From Streptomyces tendae (GTDB lineage Bacteria > Actinomycetota > Actinomycetes > Streptomycetales > Streptomycetaceae): a DNA stretch of 64,000 bases. Of this stretch, positions 25,962-33,963 are shown piece after piece. The stretch spans positions 4,216,001 to 4,280,000 of the forward strand of contig NZ_CP043959.1 in assembly GCF_008632955.1 (NCBI RefSeq), in the 5' to 3' direction. The notes under the pieces were generated by a model, which was not told the origin of the DNA, made no database searches, and saw nothing but the letters and a program-made list of their open reading frames with translations. The first letter of the stretch is position 1. Every line of letters begins with the position of its first letter. The translations under genes and the position numbers were made by a program.

Positions 25962-28900
25962 TCAGACGGTGAACCGGTGGGTGCCCGAGCCGACCCGGAA
26001 CACCTGGCAGCCGTCCTCGTGGCGCAGTGGTGTCGCGCCCGTGTGCGTGACCCGGTCCGTGGCCGACGCCGGGACCCACACCTGCGCCGTGGTGTTCGCG
26101 GGCACGGAGCACGTCAGCTCGAAGCGGCCGCGCCGGCGCCGCCACCACGTGGAGATCGGGCCGCGCACCGACCTCAGCGTCGCCCGGGCTTCGTCGATGC
26201 CGCCGCCGGGACGTGGGCGGACGAGGATCTCGCGGTAGCCCGGCCGGCCCGGGGAGATACCGGCGATGTGGGTGTACATCCACTCCCCCACCGAGCCGTA
26301 GGCGTAGTGGTTGAAGGAGTTCATGCCCGGGTCCTGGAAGGTCCCGTCGGGCCGGAGGGAGTCCCAGCGCTCCCACATCGTGGTCGCGCCCTGGTCGATC
26401 TGGTAGCCCCAGCTCGGGAAGGTACGCCGGGTGAGCAGCCGGTAGGCGATGTCGGTGTGTCCGGTGTCGGTGAGAACGGGCAGCAGTCGGGGCGTGCCGA
26501 GGAACCCGGTCGACAGGTGCCAGTCGCGTGCCTCGATGAGGGCCACGAGGCGGTCGGCCGCCGCGCCCCGCAGCGCGTCCGGCACCAGCCGCATGGACAG
26601 GGCGAGGACGTACGCGGTCTGCGTGTCACCCTTCACCCTGCCCGCGGCGTCGACGTACGCCCGCTGGAACGCTTCCCGCACCCGCCCGAACAGGTCGTCG
26701 TAGGGCGCCGGGTCCCGGTCCAGCTCGCGTGCCATCCTCGCCGCGAGGTCCGCGACGTGCGCGAAGTAGGCGGTGGCGATGACGTCCTTCGGTGTCTCGT
26801 CCTCGACGTTCAGCCAGTCGCCGAAGCCGTCCGCCGGCCGCAGCAGGCCGTCGCTGTGCTTCTCCAGGTAGCCCAGCCAGGCCACCACGGACGGCCACGC
26901 GTCCTCGACGACGCGCAGGTCCCCGTACGCCTGGTAGAGGGCCCACGGGACGGTGACGCCGGCGTCGCCCCAGCCCGCGGCTCCGTCGCCGAGGCGCCCG
27001 ACGTCGGGTGCCACGTGCGTGAAGGAGCCTTCCGCCGTCTGCGCGTCGCGCAGGTCCGTCAGCCACTTCGTCAGGAAGCGCGCCGACTCCATGGTGTAGG
27101 CGGCGGTGGGTGCGAACACGTTGATGTCGCCGGTCCAGCCGAGACGTTCGTCCCGGGCCGGGGTGTCGGTCGGGACGGAGAGGAAGTTCCCCCGCTGCCC
27201 CCAGGTGATGTTGCTGTGCAGTCGGTCGAGCATCGGCGAGTCGGTCTCGAAGGTGAGCGTGGCCGGCGCGTCGGTGTGCATGACGCGTCCGGTGACCGCT
27301 CGAGCGGTCGGGGTGCCGGGGAAGCCGGTGACCTCGACGTAGCGGAAGCCGTGGAAGGTGAAGCGGGGTTCGTACGTCTCGGTGCCGCCGCCCTTGAGGA
27401 CGTATGTGTCGGTCGCTTTCGCGGCGCGGAGGTTCGCCGTGTAGACGGTGCCGTCCGCGTTGAGGACCTCGGCGTGCCGCAGGCGCACCACGGTGCCCGC
27501 CTCGCCCTTGACCCGTAGCCGTACGGAACCGACCATGTTGCGGCCCAGGTCGAAGACGAACGCGCCGGGCCGGGGCTCGGTGACACCTGCCGGCGTCAGC
27601 TCCTCGGTGACCCGTACGGGGGCGTCGACCTGGGCCACGACACGCGCGGGAAGTTCGCCGTCCGCCGCACCGGCGCGCGGCCATGTCCCGTCGTCGAAGC
27701 CCGGTGAGGTCCAGCCGGGAGTCTCCTTGCGGGCGTCGTACGTCTCGCCGTCCAGCAGGTCGGCCGCCACGATCGGCCCCGTCGACGCGGACCAGTCCGT
27801 GTCGGAGGTGACGCGCTGCGTGGTCCCGTCGGCGTAGTCGACCTCCAACTGGGCCAGCAGTGCGGGGTGTTCGCCGTACTGGTGCGGGCCGAACATGCCG
27901 ACGTTGCCCGCGTACCAGCCCGGCGCGAGATGGACCCCGAGGGCGTTGCCGCCGCTACGGACCAACTCCGTGACGTCGTGCGTCTGGTACTGCACGCGGG
28001 TGCGGTAGTCCGTCCAGCCGGGGGCGAGTTGGTCGCGGCCGACCCGGACCCCGTTGAGGTGCGCCTCGTAGAGCCCGAGCGCGGTGACGTACAGCCGCGC
28101 CCGCCGCACCTTCCCGCGCCGAAGGGAGAACTCACGGCGCAGCCGGGTGACGGCGTGCGTGACGGGCGTGACCCTCCCCCACGGGCCGCCTCCCCACGGT
28201 GCCGCCTCGCGGGCGGCCGCCCATGCCGTGTCGTCGAAACCCGCGCCGCGCCAGTCCCCGGCAGGCTCCTGGTCGGTGGCCTTCCACGCGGCGTCCGTCA
28301 CGATGCGCTGCTCGCCGGATGCCGTGCGTACGACGAGGACGGCGAGCAGACCGGCGGGTCCTTCGGTGCCGTTGACCGCCTCGACCGCGATCACGTTGCC
28401 GCCGGACCTCACCTGGTCGATGACGTCCACGACGGCGGGCTTGCGCCAGTCCTGGTTGTCCGTGGCCAGGTCGGTGCGGGCCACCTCGCGGCCGTTGACG
28501 GACGCCGAGTAGGCGTTGTCCGCGGTGATCACCAGTGTGGCCGAGGTGACGGCCTCGGGGAGGTCCGCGGTGCGGCGGAACCAGCGGGTCTCGGCCGGGG
28601 CGCTGCTCGCCGGGTCGCCCTCGGGGAACCAGATCCAGTGGCAGCCCTGGAAGGAGGGTGCGTCGGTCAGCTCCGCGGGGGCGGAGATCCACCGCGCGGA
28701 CCACTGATCGGCACCGAGCAGGCCGGTCTCCCACCAGTCCGGTTCGCTCCACCCGGAGACCCCGCCCCGGCCGTCCCAGACCCGCACGGTCCAGAAGTAC
28801 CGTGTCCTCGGCCGTAGTTCGGGCCCCGCGTACGGGACGAGGGCCGACTCGTCCGACGCCACCCGGCCGCTGTCCCAGATGTCCGGGTGGGCCAGGGCGG

Positions 28901-29174
28901 CGGCGCTGGTGGCCACCCGCAGCTGGTAGGCGCTCTGCCGGAGCCCCGGCTCGTCCGAGGCCATGGGCCAGCTGAACCGCGGGCGGGGTTCGTCGAGTCC
29001 CAGCGGATGCCGGGCGTACTCGACCGTGGGGGCGGTGATCTTCACGGGTGCGGATCTGCCGCCCGCTCGGGCGGTGGTGGGGGGCGCGGGCGCGCCCTGG
29101 GCCGGCACGGCTCCGGCTGCCGCGGCGGCCACCGCGGCCGCCGTGCTCGCCAGGACGTTTCTGCGACTGATCAC
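25962..29174 (-). CDS. Exported alpha-L-rhamnosidase, GH78
   Basis: 1070 residues from GTG 29174 (GAGGTGG upstream). A Tat-type signal (SRRNVLASTAAAVAAAAAGAVPAQG) precedes a fibronectin-like domain (APTVEYARHPLGLDEPRPRFSW), two beta-sandwich domains and the six-hairpin catalytic domain. Conserved GH78 elements include ARDERLGWTGDINVFAPTAAY, GWGDAGVTVPW, TTMWERWDSLRPDGT and MNSFNHYAYGSVGEWMY, which carry the acidic catalytic residues. It releases terminal rhamnose from plant or microbial glycans. Two LacI-type palindromes lie just upstream. A longer in-frame reading to 29375 has no signal peptide and is not used. Confidence 0.92.
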   Translation of the reverse strand: MISRRNVLASTAAAVAAAAAGAVPAQGAPAPPTTARAGGRSAPVKITAPTVEYARHPLGLDEPRPRFSWPMASDEPGLRQSAYQLRVATSAAALAHPDIWDSGRVASDESALVPYAGPELRPRTRYFWTVRVWDGRGGVSGWSEPDWWETGLLGADQWSARWISAPAELTDAPSFQGCHWIWFPEGDPASSAPAETRWFRRTADLPEAVTSATLVITADNAYSASVNGREVARTDLATDNQDWRKPAVVDVIDQVRSGGNVIAVEAVNGTEGPAGLLAVLVVRTASGEQRIVTDAAWKATDQEPAGDWRGAGFDDTAWAAAREAAPWGGGPWGRVTPVTHAVTRLRREFSLRRGKVRRARLYVTALGLYEAHLNGVRVGRDQLAPGWTDYRTRVQYQTHDVTELVRSGGNALGVHLAPGWYAGNVGMFGPHQYGEHPALLAQLEVDYADGTTQRVTSDTDWSASTGPIVAADLLDGETYDARKETPGWTSPGFDDGTWPRAGAADGELPARVVAQVDAPVRVTEELTPAGVTEPRPGAFVFDLGRNMVGSVRLRVKGEAGTVVRLRHAEVLNADGTVYTANLRAAKATDTYVLKGGGTETYEPRFTFHGFRYVEVTGFPGTPTARAVTGRVMHTDAPATLTFETDSPMLDRLHSNITWGQRGNFLSVPTDTPARDERLGWTGDINVFAPTAAYTMESARFLTKWLTDLRDAQTAEGSFTHVAPDVGRLGDGAAGWGDAGVTVPWALYQAYGDLRVVEDAWPSVVAWLGYLEKHSDGLLRPADGFGDWLNVEDETPKDVIATAYFAHVADLAARMARELDRDPAPYDDLFGRVREAFQRAYVDAAGRVKGDTQTAYVLALSMRLVPDALRGAAADRLVALIEARDWHLSTGFLGTPRLLPVLTDTGHTDIAYRLLTRRTFPSWGYQIDQGATTMWERWDSLRPDGTFQDPGMNSFNHYAYGSVGEWMYTHIAGISPGRPGYREILVRPRPGGGIDEARATLRSVRGPISTWWRRRRGRFELTCSVPANTTAQVWVPASATDRVTHTGATPLRHEDGCQVFRVGSGTHRFTV

Positions 29175-29197
29175 TACGCCACCTCGCACGGTAGGAT

Positions 29198-29209
29198 TGA
29201 ATCGTTTCA
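29198..29209. promoter_or_regulatory. LacI-type operator candidate upstream of GH78
   Basis: TGAATCGTTTCA is one base from the streptomycete LacI/GalR consensus TGAAACGTTTCA and lies 24 bases before the GH78 start, where a bound repressor would block transcription. Confidence 0.55.
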
Positions 29210-29394
29210 CATGCGGTGAGCGTGGCCACCGTAGAGGCGCGGGCCGCGAAGGGTCAATGAGAAGCGCGCGTAAAAAAGCGTGAAGGGTGAGGCCGCACGC
29301 ACTCGCGAGCCCACGGGCGTCACGGGTGATTCCTTCAGGCGCGAGCCCAAGGGGTGCAGGCGGTGACTCCGTCACCGTGAGGGCTCTGGCAGTG

Positions 29395-29410
29395 ATTGAA
29401 CGGTTTCAAT
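29395..29410. promoter_or_regulatory. Second inverted repeat, LacI-type
   Basis: ATTGAA and TTCAAT arms flank CGGT. The half-sites match those of the 29198 site, 197 bp away, so the pair could support looping or could serve the divergent gene. Confidence 0.5.
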
Positions 29411-29636
29411 CGGAGAACGGCTGTCGCCGACAGCCCGCCGTCCCACCCGACCGATTTCGGCCATGAGCCGGGCGCCCGGTGAGGCACGTCGTCAGGGCGT
29501 GCCGGAGGCCGCGCGGGACACGGTCGGTTCCGGGTGACTCGAAACGCGCGATGCGGGAACCGGAACAGGAGTCACGACACAGGGGGTGACGCCGAGTACC
29601 CGCCCGCCCGGCACCCTCACCGGAGGAGATTCCACG

Positions 29637-30257
29637 ATGGCGCACGAAGACGACACCCAGCGGGCCGTACCGAACACGCCGGAGATGCGTACGGACGGAG
29701 ACGGCGTCACGCGCCGCCGGCCCCTGCGCAGGCGGCACGTCGAGGAGACCGTCGACGTCGCGGTGCCGGTCCGGACGGCGTACAACCAGTGGACGCAGTT
29801 CAAGATCTTCCCGCGCTTCTCGGGCGTGGTGCGCAGCGTCGAGCAGGTCAGGCCGACCGTGACGGCCTGGACCCTCGGCCGCGGGCCGCTGCGCCACCGT
29901 TTCGCGGTCGAGATCGTGGAGCAGGACCCTGACGCCTACCTGGCCTGGCGCGGACTCGAACAGCACCCCTCGCACGAGGGCGAGGTCGAGTTCAGGCCGA
30001 ACGGCTCAGGGGGCACCACGATCACCGTCCGGATGCTCCTGGAACCGCGGGGAGCCGCGGGGATCCTCACCCGCTCGTCCCGGGTCACCGACATGGCCGC
30101 CCGGCTGGTGCGCGGCGAGCTGGTCCGCTTCAAGCGGTTCATCGAGGGACTGGGGCAGGAGGGCGGGGCCTGGCGCGGCACGATCCGCAACGGCCGTGTG
30201 CAGCACGACCGCCCGGAACCGCCCAGGAGCCGCGTCGCCCAATGGCCCGTCGGCTGA
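29637..30257 (+). CDS. SRPBCC (START-like, cyclase/dehydrase) family protein
   Basis: 206 residues from ATG 29637 with GGAGGAGA upstream. After an Arg-rich N-terminus the SRPBCC pattern starts (HVEETVDVAVPVRTAYNQWTQFKIFPRFSGVVRSVEQV) and continues through a typical beta-rich core ending in a long C-terminal helix (MAARLVRGELVRFKRFIEGLG). The family binds hydrophobic ligands in a cavity; this subgroup often accompanies stress genes. It is 36 bases before the YdeP-like gene and probably cotranscribed. Confidence 0.85.
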   Translation: MAHEDDTQRAVPNTPEMRTDGDGVTRRRPLRRRHVEETVDVAVPVRTAYNQWTQFKIFPRFSGVVRSVEQVRPTVTAWTLGRGPLRHRFAVEIVEQDPDAYLAWRGLEQHPSHEGEVEFRPNGSGGTTITVRMLLEPRGAAGILTRSSRVTDMAARLVRGELVRFKRFIEGLGQEGGAWRGTIRNGRVQHDRPEPPRSRVAQWPVG

Positions 30258-30293
30258 CCCGCGTACCGGACACGGCAAGAGAAAGGCGAACCC

Positions 30294-32606
30294 ATGCAGA
30301 ACGCGCCCGGCGAGGAGCCGGAGACCACCCTCTCCGTGACACCGCCGAAGAAGTGGGCGGCCGGTGTCCCCGCGGTCGTGCACGCCCTGGAGTACTCGCT
30401 GGAGCAGACGTCCCCGCGCAGGACCGGGGTGGACCTGCTGACGATGAACCAGGTGGGGGGCGTCGACTGTCCCGGCTGCGCGTGGGCGGACCCGGCCCCG
30501 GGCCGGCGTCATCGCAACGAGTACTGCGAGAACGGCGCCAAGCACATCAACGACGAGGCGACCACCCGCCGGATCACCCCCGACTTCTTCCGTGAGCACA
30601 GCGTCTCCGACCTCGCCGCCCGCTCCGACCTGTGGCTCAACCAGCAGGGGCGACTCACCGAGCCGATGATCAAACGGCCCGGCTCCGACCACTACGAGCC
30701 CGTCGACTGGAACGAGGCCCTGGGCGTCCTCGCGCAGGAACTCAAGGCGCTGGCCTCCCCCGACGAGGCCGTCTTCTACACCTCCGGCCGCGCCAGCAAC
30801 GAGGCCGCGTTCATCCTGCAGCTCTTCGCCCGTGCCTTCGGCACCAACAACCTGCCGGACTGCAGCAACATGTGCCACGAGTCGAGCGGCTTCGCCCTGA
30901 GCGAGACCCTCGGCACCGGCAAGGGCACCGTCAGCCTCGACGACCTCCACCACGCCGATCTGATCTTCCTGGTCGGGCAGAACCCGGGCACGAACCATCC
31001 GCGCCAGCTGTCCGCGCTGGAGGAGGCCAAGCGGCGCGGTGGCCGGATCGTGGCAGTGAACCCGCTGCCGGAAGCCGGACTGCGGCGCTTCAAGAACCCG
31101 CAGAAGCCGAGCGGCGTCGTCGGCCGCGGCACCCAGATCGCCGACCGTTTCCTGCACATCAAGCCCGGCGGCGACCTCGCCCTGTTCCAGGCCCTCAACC
31201 GTCTGCTCCTGGAGGCCGAGGACGCCCGCCCGGGCACCGTGCTGGACCACGCCTTCATCGACGCCCACACCACCGGCTTCGAGGAGTTCGCACGGCACGC
31301 CCGCACCGTCGACTGGGACGACGTGCGCGCGGCGACCGGACTGACCCGCGAGGAGATCGAGGCCGTCCGCGACGAGGTGCTGCGGAGCGAACGGGTCGTC
31401 GTGTGCTGGGCGATGGGCATCACCCAGCACAAGCACGGCGTGCCCACCATCCGGGAGATCGTCAACTTCCTGATGCTGCGCGGGAACCTGGGGCGCGCCG
31501 GCACCGGCGCGTGCCCGGTGCGCGGCCACAGCAACGTGCAGGGCGACCGGACGATGGGCATCTGGGAGCAGATGCCGGACTCCTTCCTCGACGCCCTGCG
31601 GGAGGAGTTCGGCTTCGACCCGCCGCGCGCGCACGGGCTGGACTCGGTGAAATCGATCAAGGCGATGCGTGAGGGCCGGGTCAAGGTCTTCCTCGCGCTC
31701 GCCGGGAACTTCGTCCGCGCCGCCCCGGACAGCGAGGTCACCGAGGACGCGATGCGTTCGTGCCGGCTGACCGCCCACATCTCCACCAAGCTCAACCGCT
31801 CGCACACCGTGTGCGGCGAGACGGCGCTGATCCTTCCGACCCTCGGGCGCACCGAGCGGGACGTCCAGGCCGACGGCGAACAGTTCGTCACCGTCGAGAA
31901 CTCCATGAGCGAGGTGCACACCTCGCAGGGGCGGCTCGAACCGGCGTCCCCGCTGCTGCTCAGCGAGGTCGCGATCCTGTGCCGGCTCGCCCGCCTCACC
32001 CTGGACGGCAAGCCGGACATCCCCTGGGAAAACTTCGAGGGCGACTACAACACCATCCGTGACCGTATCTCCCGCGTCGTGCCGGGCTTCCACGAGTTCA
32101 ACGCACGGGTGGCCCGTCCCGGGGGTTTCCAGCTGCCCAACCCGGTCAACGAGGGGGTCTTCAACAACGCGGTCGGCAAGGCCCTGTTCACCTGCAACGA
32201 GCGCGTGGTCCCCCGGGCGCCCGAGGGTCACCTGCTGCTGCAGACGCTGCGCTCGCACGACCAGTGGAACACCGTTCCGTACACGAACAACGACCGCTAC
32301 CGCGGGATTCACGGCAGCCGTCACGTGGTGCTGGTCAACCCGGCCGACCTGAACGAACTCGGGCTGTCCCAGGGCGACCGCGTCGACCTGGTGAGCATCT
32401 GGGGGGACGGCACCGAGCGCCGGGCGGAGAACTTCCAGGTGGTGCCCTATCCGGCCGCGAAGGGCTCGGCCGCGGCCTACTACCCGGAGACGAACGTCCT
32501 GGTCCCGCTGGACAGCGTCGCCGACATCAGCAACCAGCCGACGTCGAAGGGCATCGTCGTCCGTCTCGAACCGGTCTCCGGCGGGTCCCGCCCCGCATCC
32601 GCCTGA
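30294..32606 (+). CDS. FdhF/YdeP family molybdopterin oxidoreductase
   Basis: 770 residues. The N-terminal region has VDCPGCAWADP followed by another Cys (NEYCENGAKHINDEATT), then Molybdopterin domain (RLTEPMIKRPGSDHYEPVDWNEAL, YTSGRASNEAAFILQLFARAFGTNNLPDCSNMCHESS, FLVGQNPGTNHPRQL) and the C-terminal MoCo-binding domain (TNNDRYRGIHGSRHVVLVNPADL). In E. coli YdeP contributes to acid resistance; catalysis is not defined. Cotranscription with the SRPBCC gene is likely. No dedicated electron-transfer partner is adjacent. Confidence 0.92.
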   Translation: MQNAPGEEPETTLSVTPPKKWAAGVPAVVHALEYSLEQTSPRRTGVDLLTMNQVGGVDCPGCAWADPAPGRRHRNEYCENGAKHINDEATTRRITPDFFREHSVSDLAARSDLWLNQQGRLTEPMIKRPGSDHYEPVDWNEALGVLAQELKALASPDEAVFYTSGRASNEAAFILQLFARAFGTNNLPDCSNMCHESSGFALSETLGTGKGTVSLDDLHHADLIFLVGQNPGTNHPRQLSALEEAKRRGGRIVAVNPLPEAGLRRFKNPQKPSGVVGRGTQIADRFLHIKPGGDLALFQALNRLLLEAEDARPGTVLDHAFIDAHTTGFEEFARHARTVDWDDVRAATGLTREEIEAVRDEVLRSERVVVCWAMGITQHKHGVPTIREIVNFLMLRGNLGRAGTGACPVRGHSNVQGDRTMGIWEQMPDSFLDALREEFGFDPPRAHGLDSVKSIKAMREGRVKVFLALAGNFVRAAPDSEVTEDAMRSCRLTAHISTKLNRSHTVCGETALILPTLGRTERDVQADGEQFVTVENSMSEVHTSQGRLEPASPLLLSEVAILCRLARLTLDGKPDIPWENFEGDYNTIRDRISRVVPGFHEFNARVARPGGFQLPNPVNEGVFNNAVGKALFTCNERVVPRAPEGHLLLQTLRSHDQWNTVPYTNNDRYRGIHGSRHVVLVNPADLNELGLSQGDRVDLVSIWGDGTERRAENFQVVPYPAAKGSAAAYYPETNVLVPLDSVADISNQPTSKGIVVRLEPVSGGSRPASA

Positions 32607-32620
32607 CGGGCCTCCCGTTC

Positions 32621-32662
32621 GCCGGGCGGGTCGCGCCGACGCACGTGCGCGAGCCGCCCGGC
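32621..32662. terminator. Large hairpin between convergent genes
   Basis: Arms 32621-32629 and 32654-32662 pair perfectly (9 bp) and continue inward, after one mismatch, with 6 bp (32631-32636 with 32647-32652). It lies between the YdeP-like stop at 32606 and the phosphatase stop at 32691. Confidence 0.7.
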
Positions 32663-32690
32663 GGTGCGCCCGGGCCCGACGAGGACGCTG

Positions 32691-33806
32691 TCACCGTTCC
32701 GGAAGCGGGGTGTACCGCCGACGCACGGCGAGGGCCGCGACGTCGTCGTCGAGAGGTCCGCGCGCGTAGTGGAGCAGGTCCTTGTGCAGCCCGTCCAGCA
32801 GTTGGCGGGGCGGCGTCCGGCGGTGCAGACGAGCCCAGTCCGCCAACGGGAAGAACCTTCCGGCGCCGTCGCGGGTCTCCGTCACCCCGTCGGTGCAGAG
32901 CAGCATCTGGTCGCCCGGAAGGAAGGGGACGGTGTCCACGTGGTAGTGGTGCCCGAGGAGAGCCGCGAGGTTGAGGGGCGTAGAGGTCAGCGTGGGCTCC
33001 AGAACCTGGACCTCCCCTCCCCCACGCAGGAAGACCGGCGGCGGATGCCCGCAGTTCAGGATGTTGACGTGACCGGCGTCGTAGGGAATCTCGGCGAGCA
33101 GAGCCGTCGCGAAGTGCTCCGCCTGGTCGTCGGCGGGGACACTGGCGCTGTAGCGGGAGATGGTGGTCTGGAGCCGGCGGACCAGTGCCCTGAGGTCCGG
33201 CTGGTCGTAGGCGTTCTCACGGAAGCAGTTGATCACCGCGGAGGCCGCTCCGACGGCGGACAGGCCCTTGCCCCGCACGTCGCCGATGAGCAGACGGATG
33301 CCGTACGGCGTGTCCGCGGCCTCGTAGAAGTCGCCGCCGATCCGTGCCTGCTCCTGGGCCGCCAGGTAGATCGACTCGATCTCGATGCTGTGGACCCGGT
33401 GCGGCAACGGCCGCAGCAGCACCTGCTGGGCCGCGTCCGCGACGAGCCGGACCTGGAACAGCGTCTCCTCCCGCTGAAGCCGCAGATGGCTCGCGTACGC
33501 GGCCGCCGCGGTGACCGCACCGATCGCGGCGGCCGTGTACGGCGTTCCCAGGTCGGGGTAGAAAAAGCTGAGGCTGATCATGACCAGCAGGCAGAACACC
33601 CCCAGCAGGACGGTCGGGAGCACGGGCCACAGAGCGGCGGCGAGGGCGGGTGCCGCGGTCAGCAGACGGCTGAAGGCGATCTCCCTCGGCGTGGAGGCCG
33701 CGAGGGCGGTGATGACGAGCGTGACGATCACTGGCGACAGCAGCACGGCGTCCCGCTGGCCAGCCTGAGGACGATGACGGCGCCGGGGCCTTCCTGAGCG
33801 GATCAC
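32691..33806 (-). CDS. Membrane-anchored PP2C/SpoIIE-type protein phosphatase
   Basis: 371 residues from GTG 33806. The N-terminal third has three to four membrane segments (LSPVIVTLVITALAAS, LAAALWPVLPTVLLGVFCLLVMISLSFFY, AAAIGAVTAAAAYAS). The cytoplasmic phosphatase shows the metal-binding ARIGGDFYEAADTPYGIRLLIGDVRGKG and later LLCTDGVTET and LDDDVAALAV. Such phosphatases act on anti-anti-sigma-factor proteins in Streptomyces partner-switching systems. No such partner is nearby and no sensory domain beyond the membrane part is seen. Confidence 0.9.
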   Translation of the reverse strand: MIRSGRPRRRHRPQAGQRDAVLLSPVIVTLVITALAASTPREIAFSRLLTAAPALAAALWPVLPTVLLGVFCLLVMISLSFFYPDLGTPYTAAAIGAVTAAAAYASHLRLQREETLFQVRLVADAAQQVLLRPLPHRVHSIEIESIYLAAQEQARIGGDFYEAADTPYGIRLLIGDVRGKGLSAVGAASAVINCFRENAYDQPDLRALVRRLQTTISRYSASVPADDQAEHFATALLAEIPYDAGHVNILNCGHPPPVFLRGGGEVQVLEPTLTSTPLNLAALLGHHYHVDTVPFLPGDQMLLCTDGVTETRDGAGRFFPLADWARLHRRTPPRQLLDGLHKDLLHYARGPLDDDVAALAVRRRYTPLPER

Positions 33807-33916
33807 AAACGGATCTTATCCGGACAAGATGGACATCACATCGACGGGCTGCGGGCCGCGCGGACCGCCTGTGCGTGGCCGCGGGGCGGCCGGAGTCGTT
33901 TCGGCCCTGTCAGCAG

Positions 33917-33952
33917 GTGCCGGTCCCGGCGCGGGGCCGCCGGGACCGGCAC
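33917..33952 (-). terminator. Strong hairpin downstream of GH2 gene
   Basis: A perfect 15-bp stem (33917-33931 with 33938-33952) with a 6-base loop begins 11 bases after the GH2 stop codon. Confidence 0.8.
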
Positions 33953-33963
33953 GGGCCGGCGGC

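Larger units (their letters stand above)
29175..29636. other. 462-bp divergent region with sugar-type operators
   Basis: Lies between the GH78 gene and the divergent SRPBCC gene. It contains two near-palindromes of LacI-family type, listed separately, and otherwise no gene. No regulator of the LacI family is encoded in this window. Confidence 0.6.

Noticed and set aside
30006..32324. 772-codon minus-strand open frame over the YdeP-like gene
   Set aside because: Shadow of a well-supported plus-strand gene; composition typical of antisense reading.
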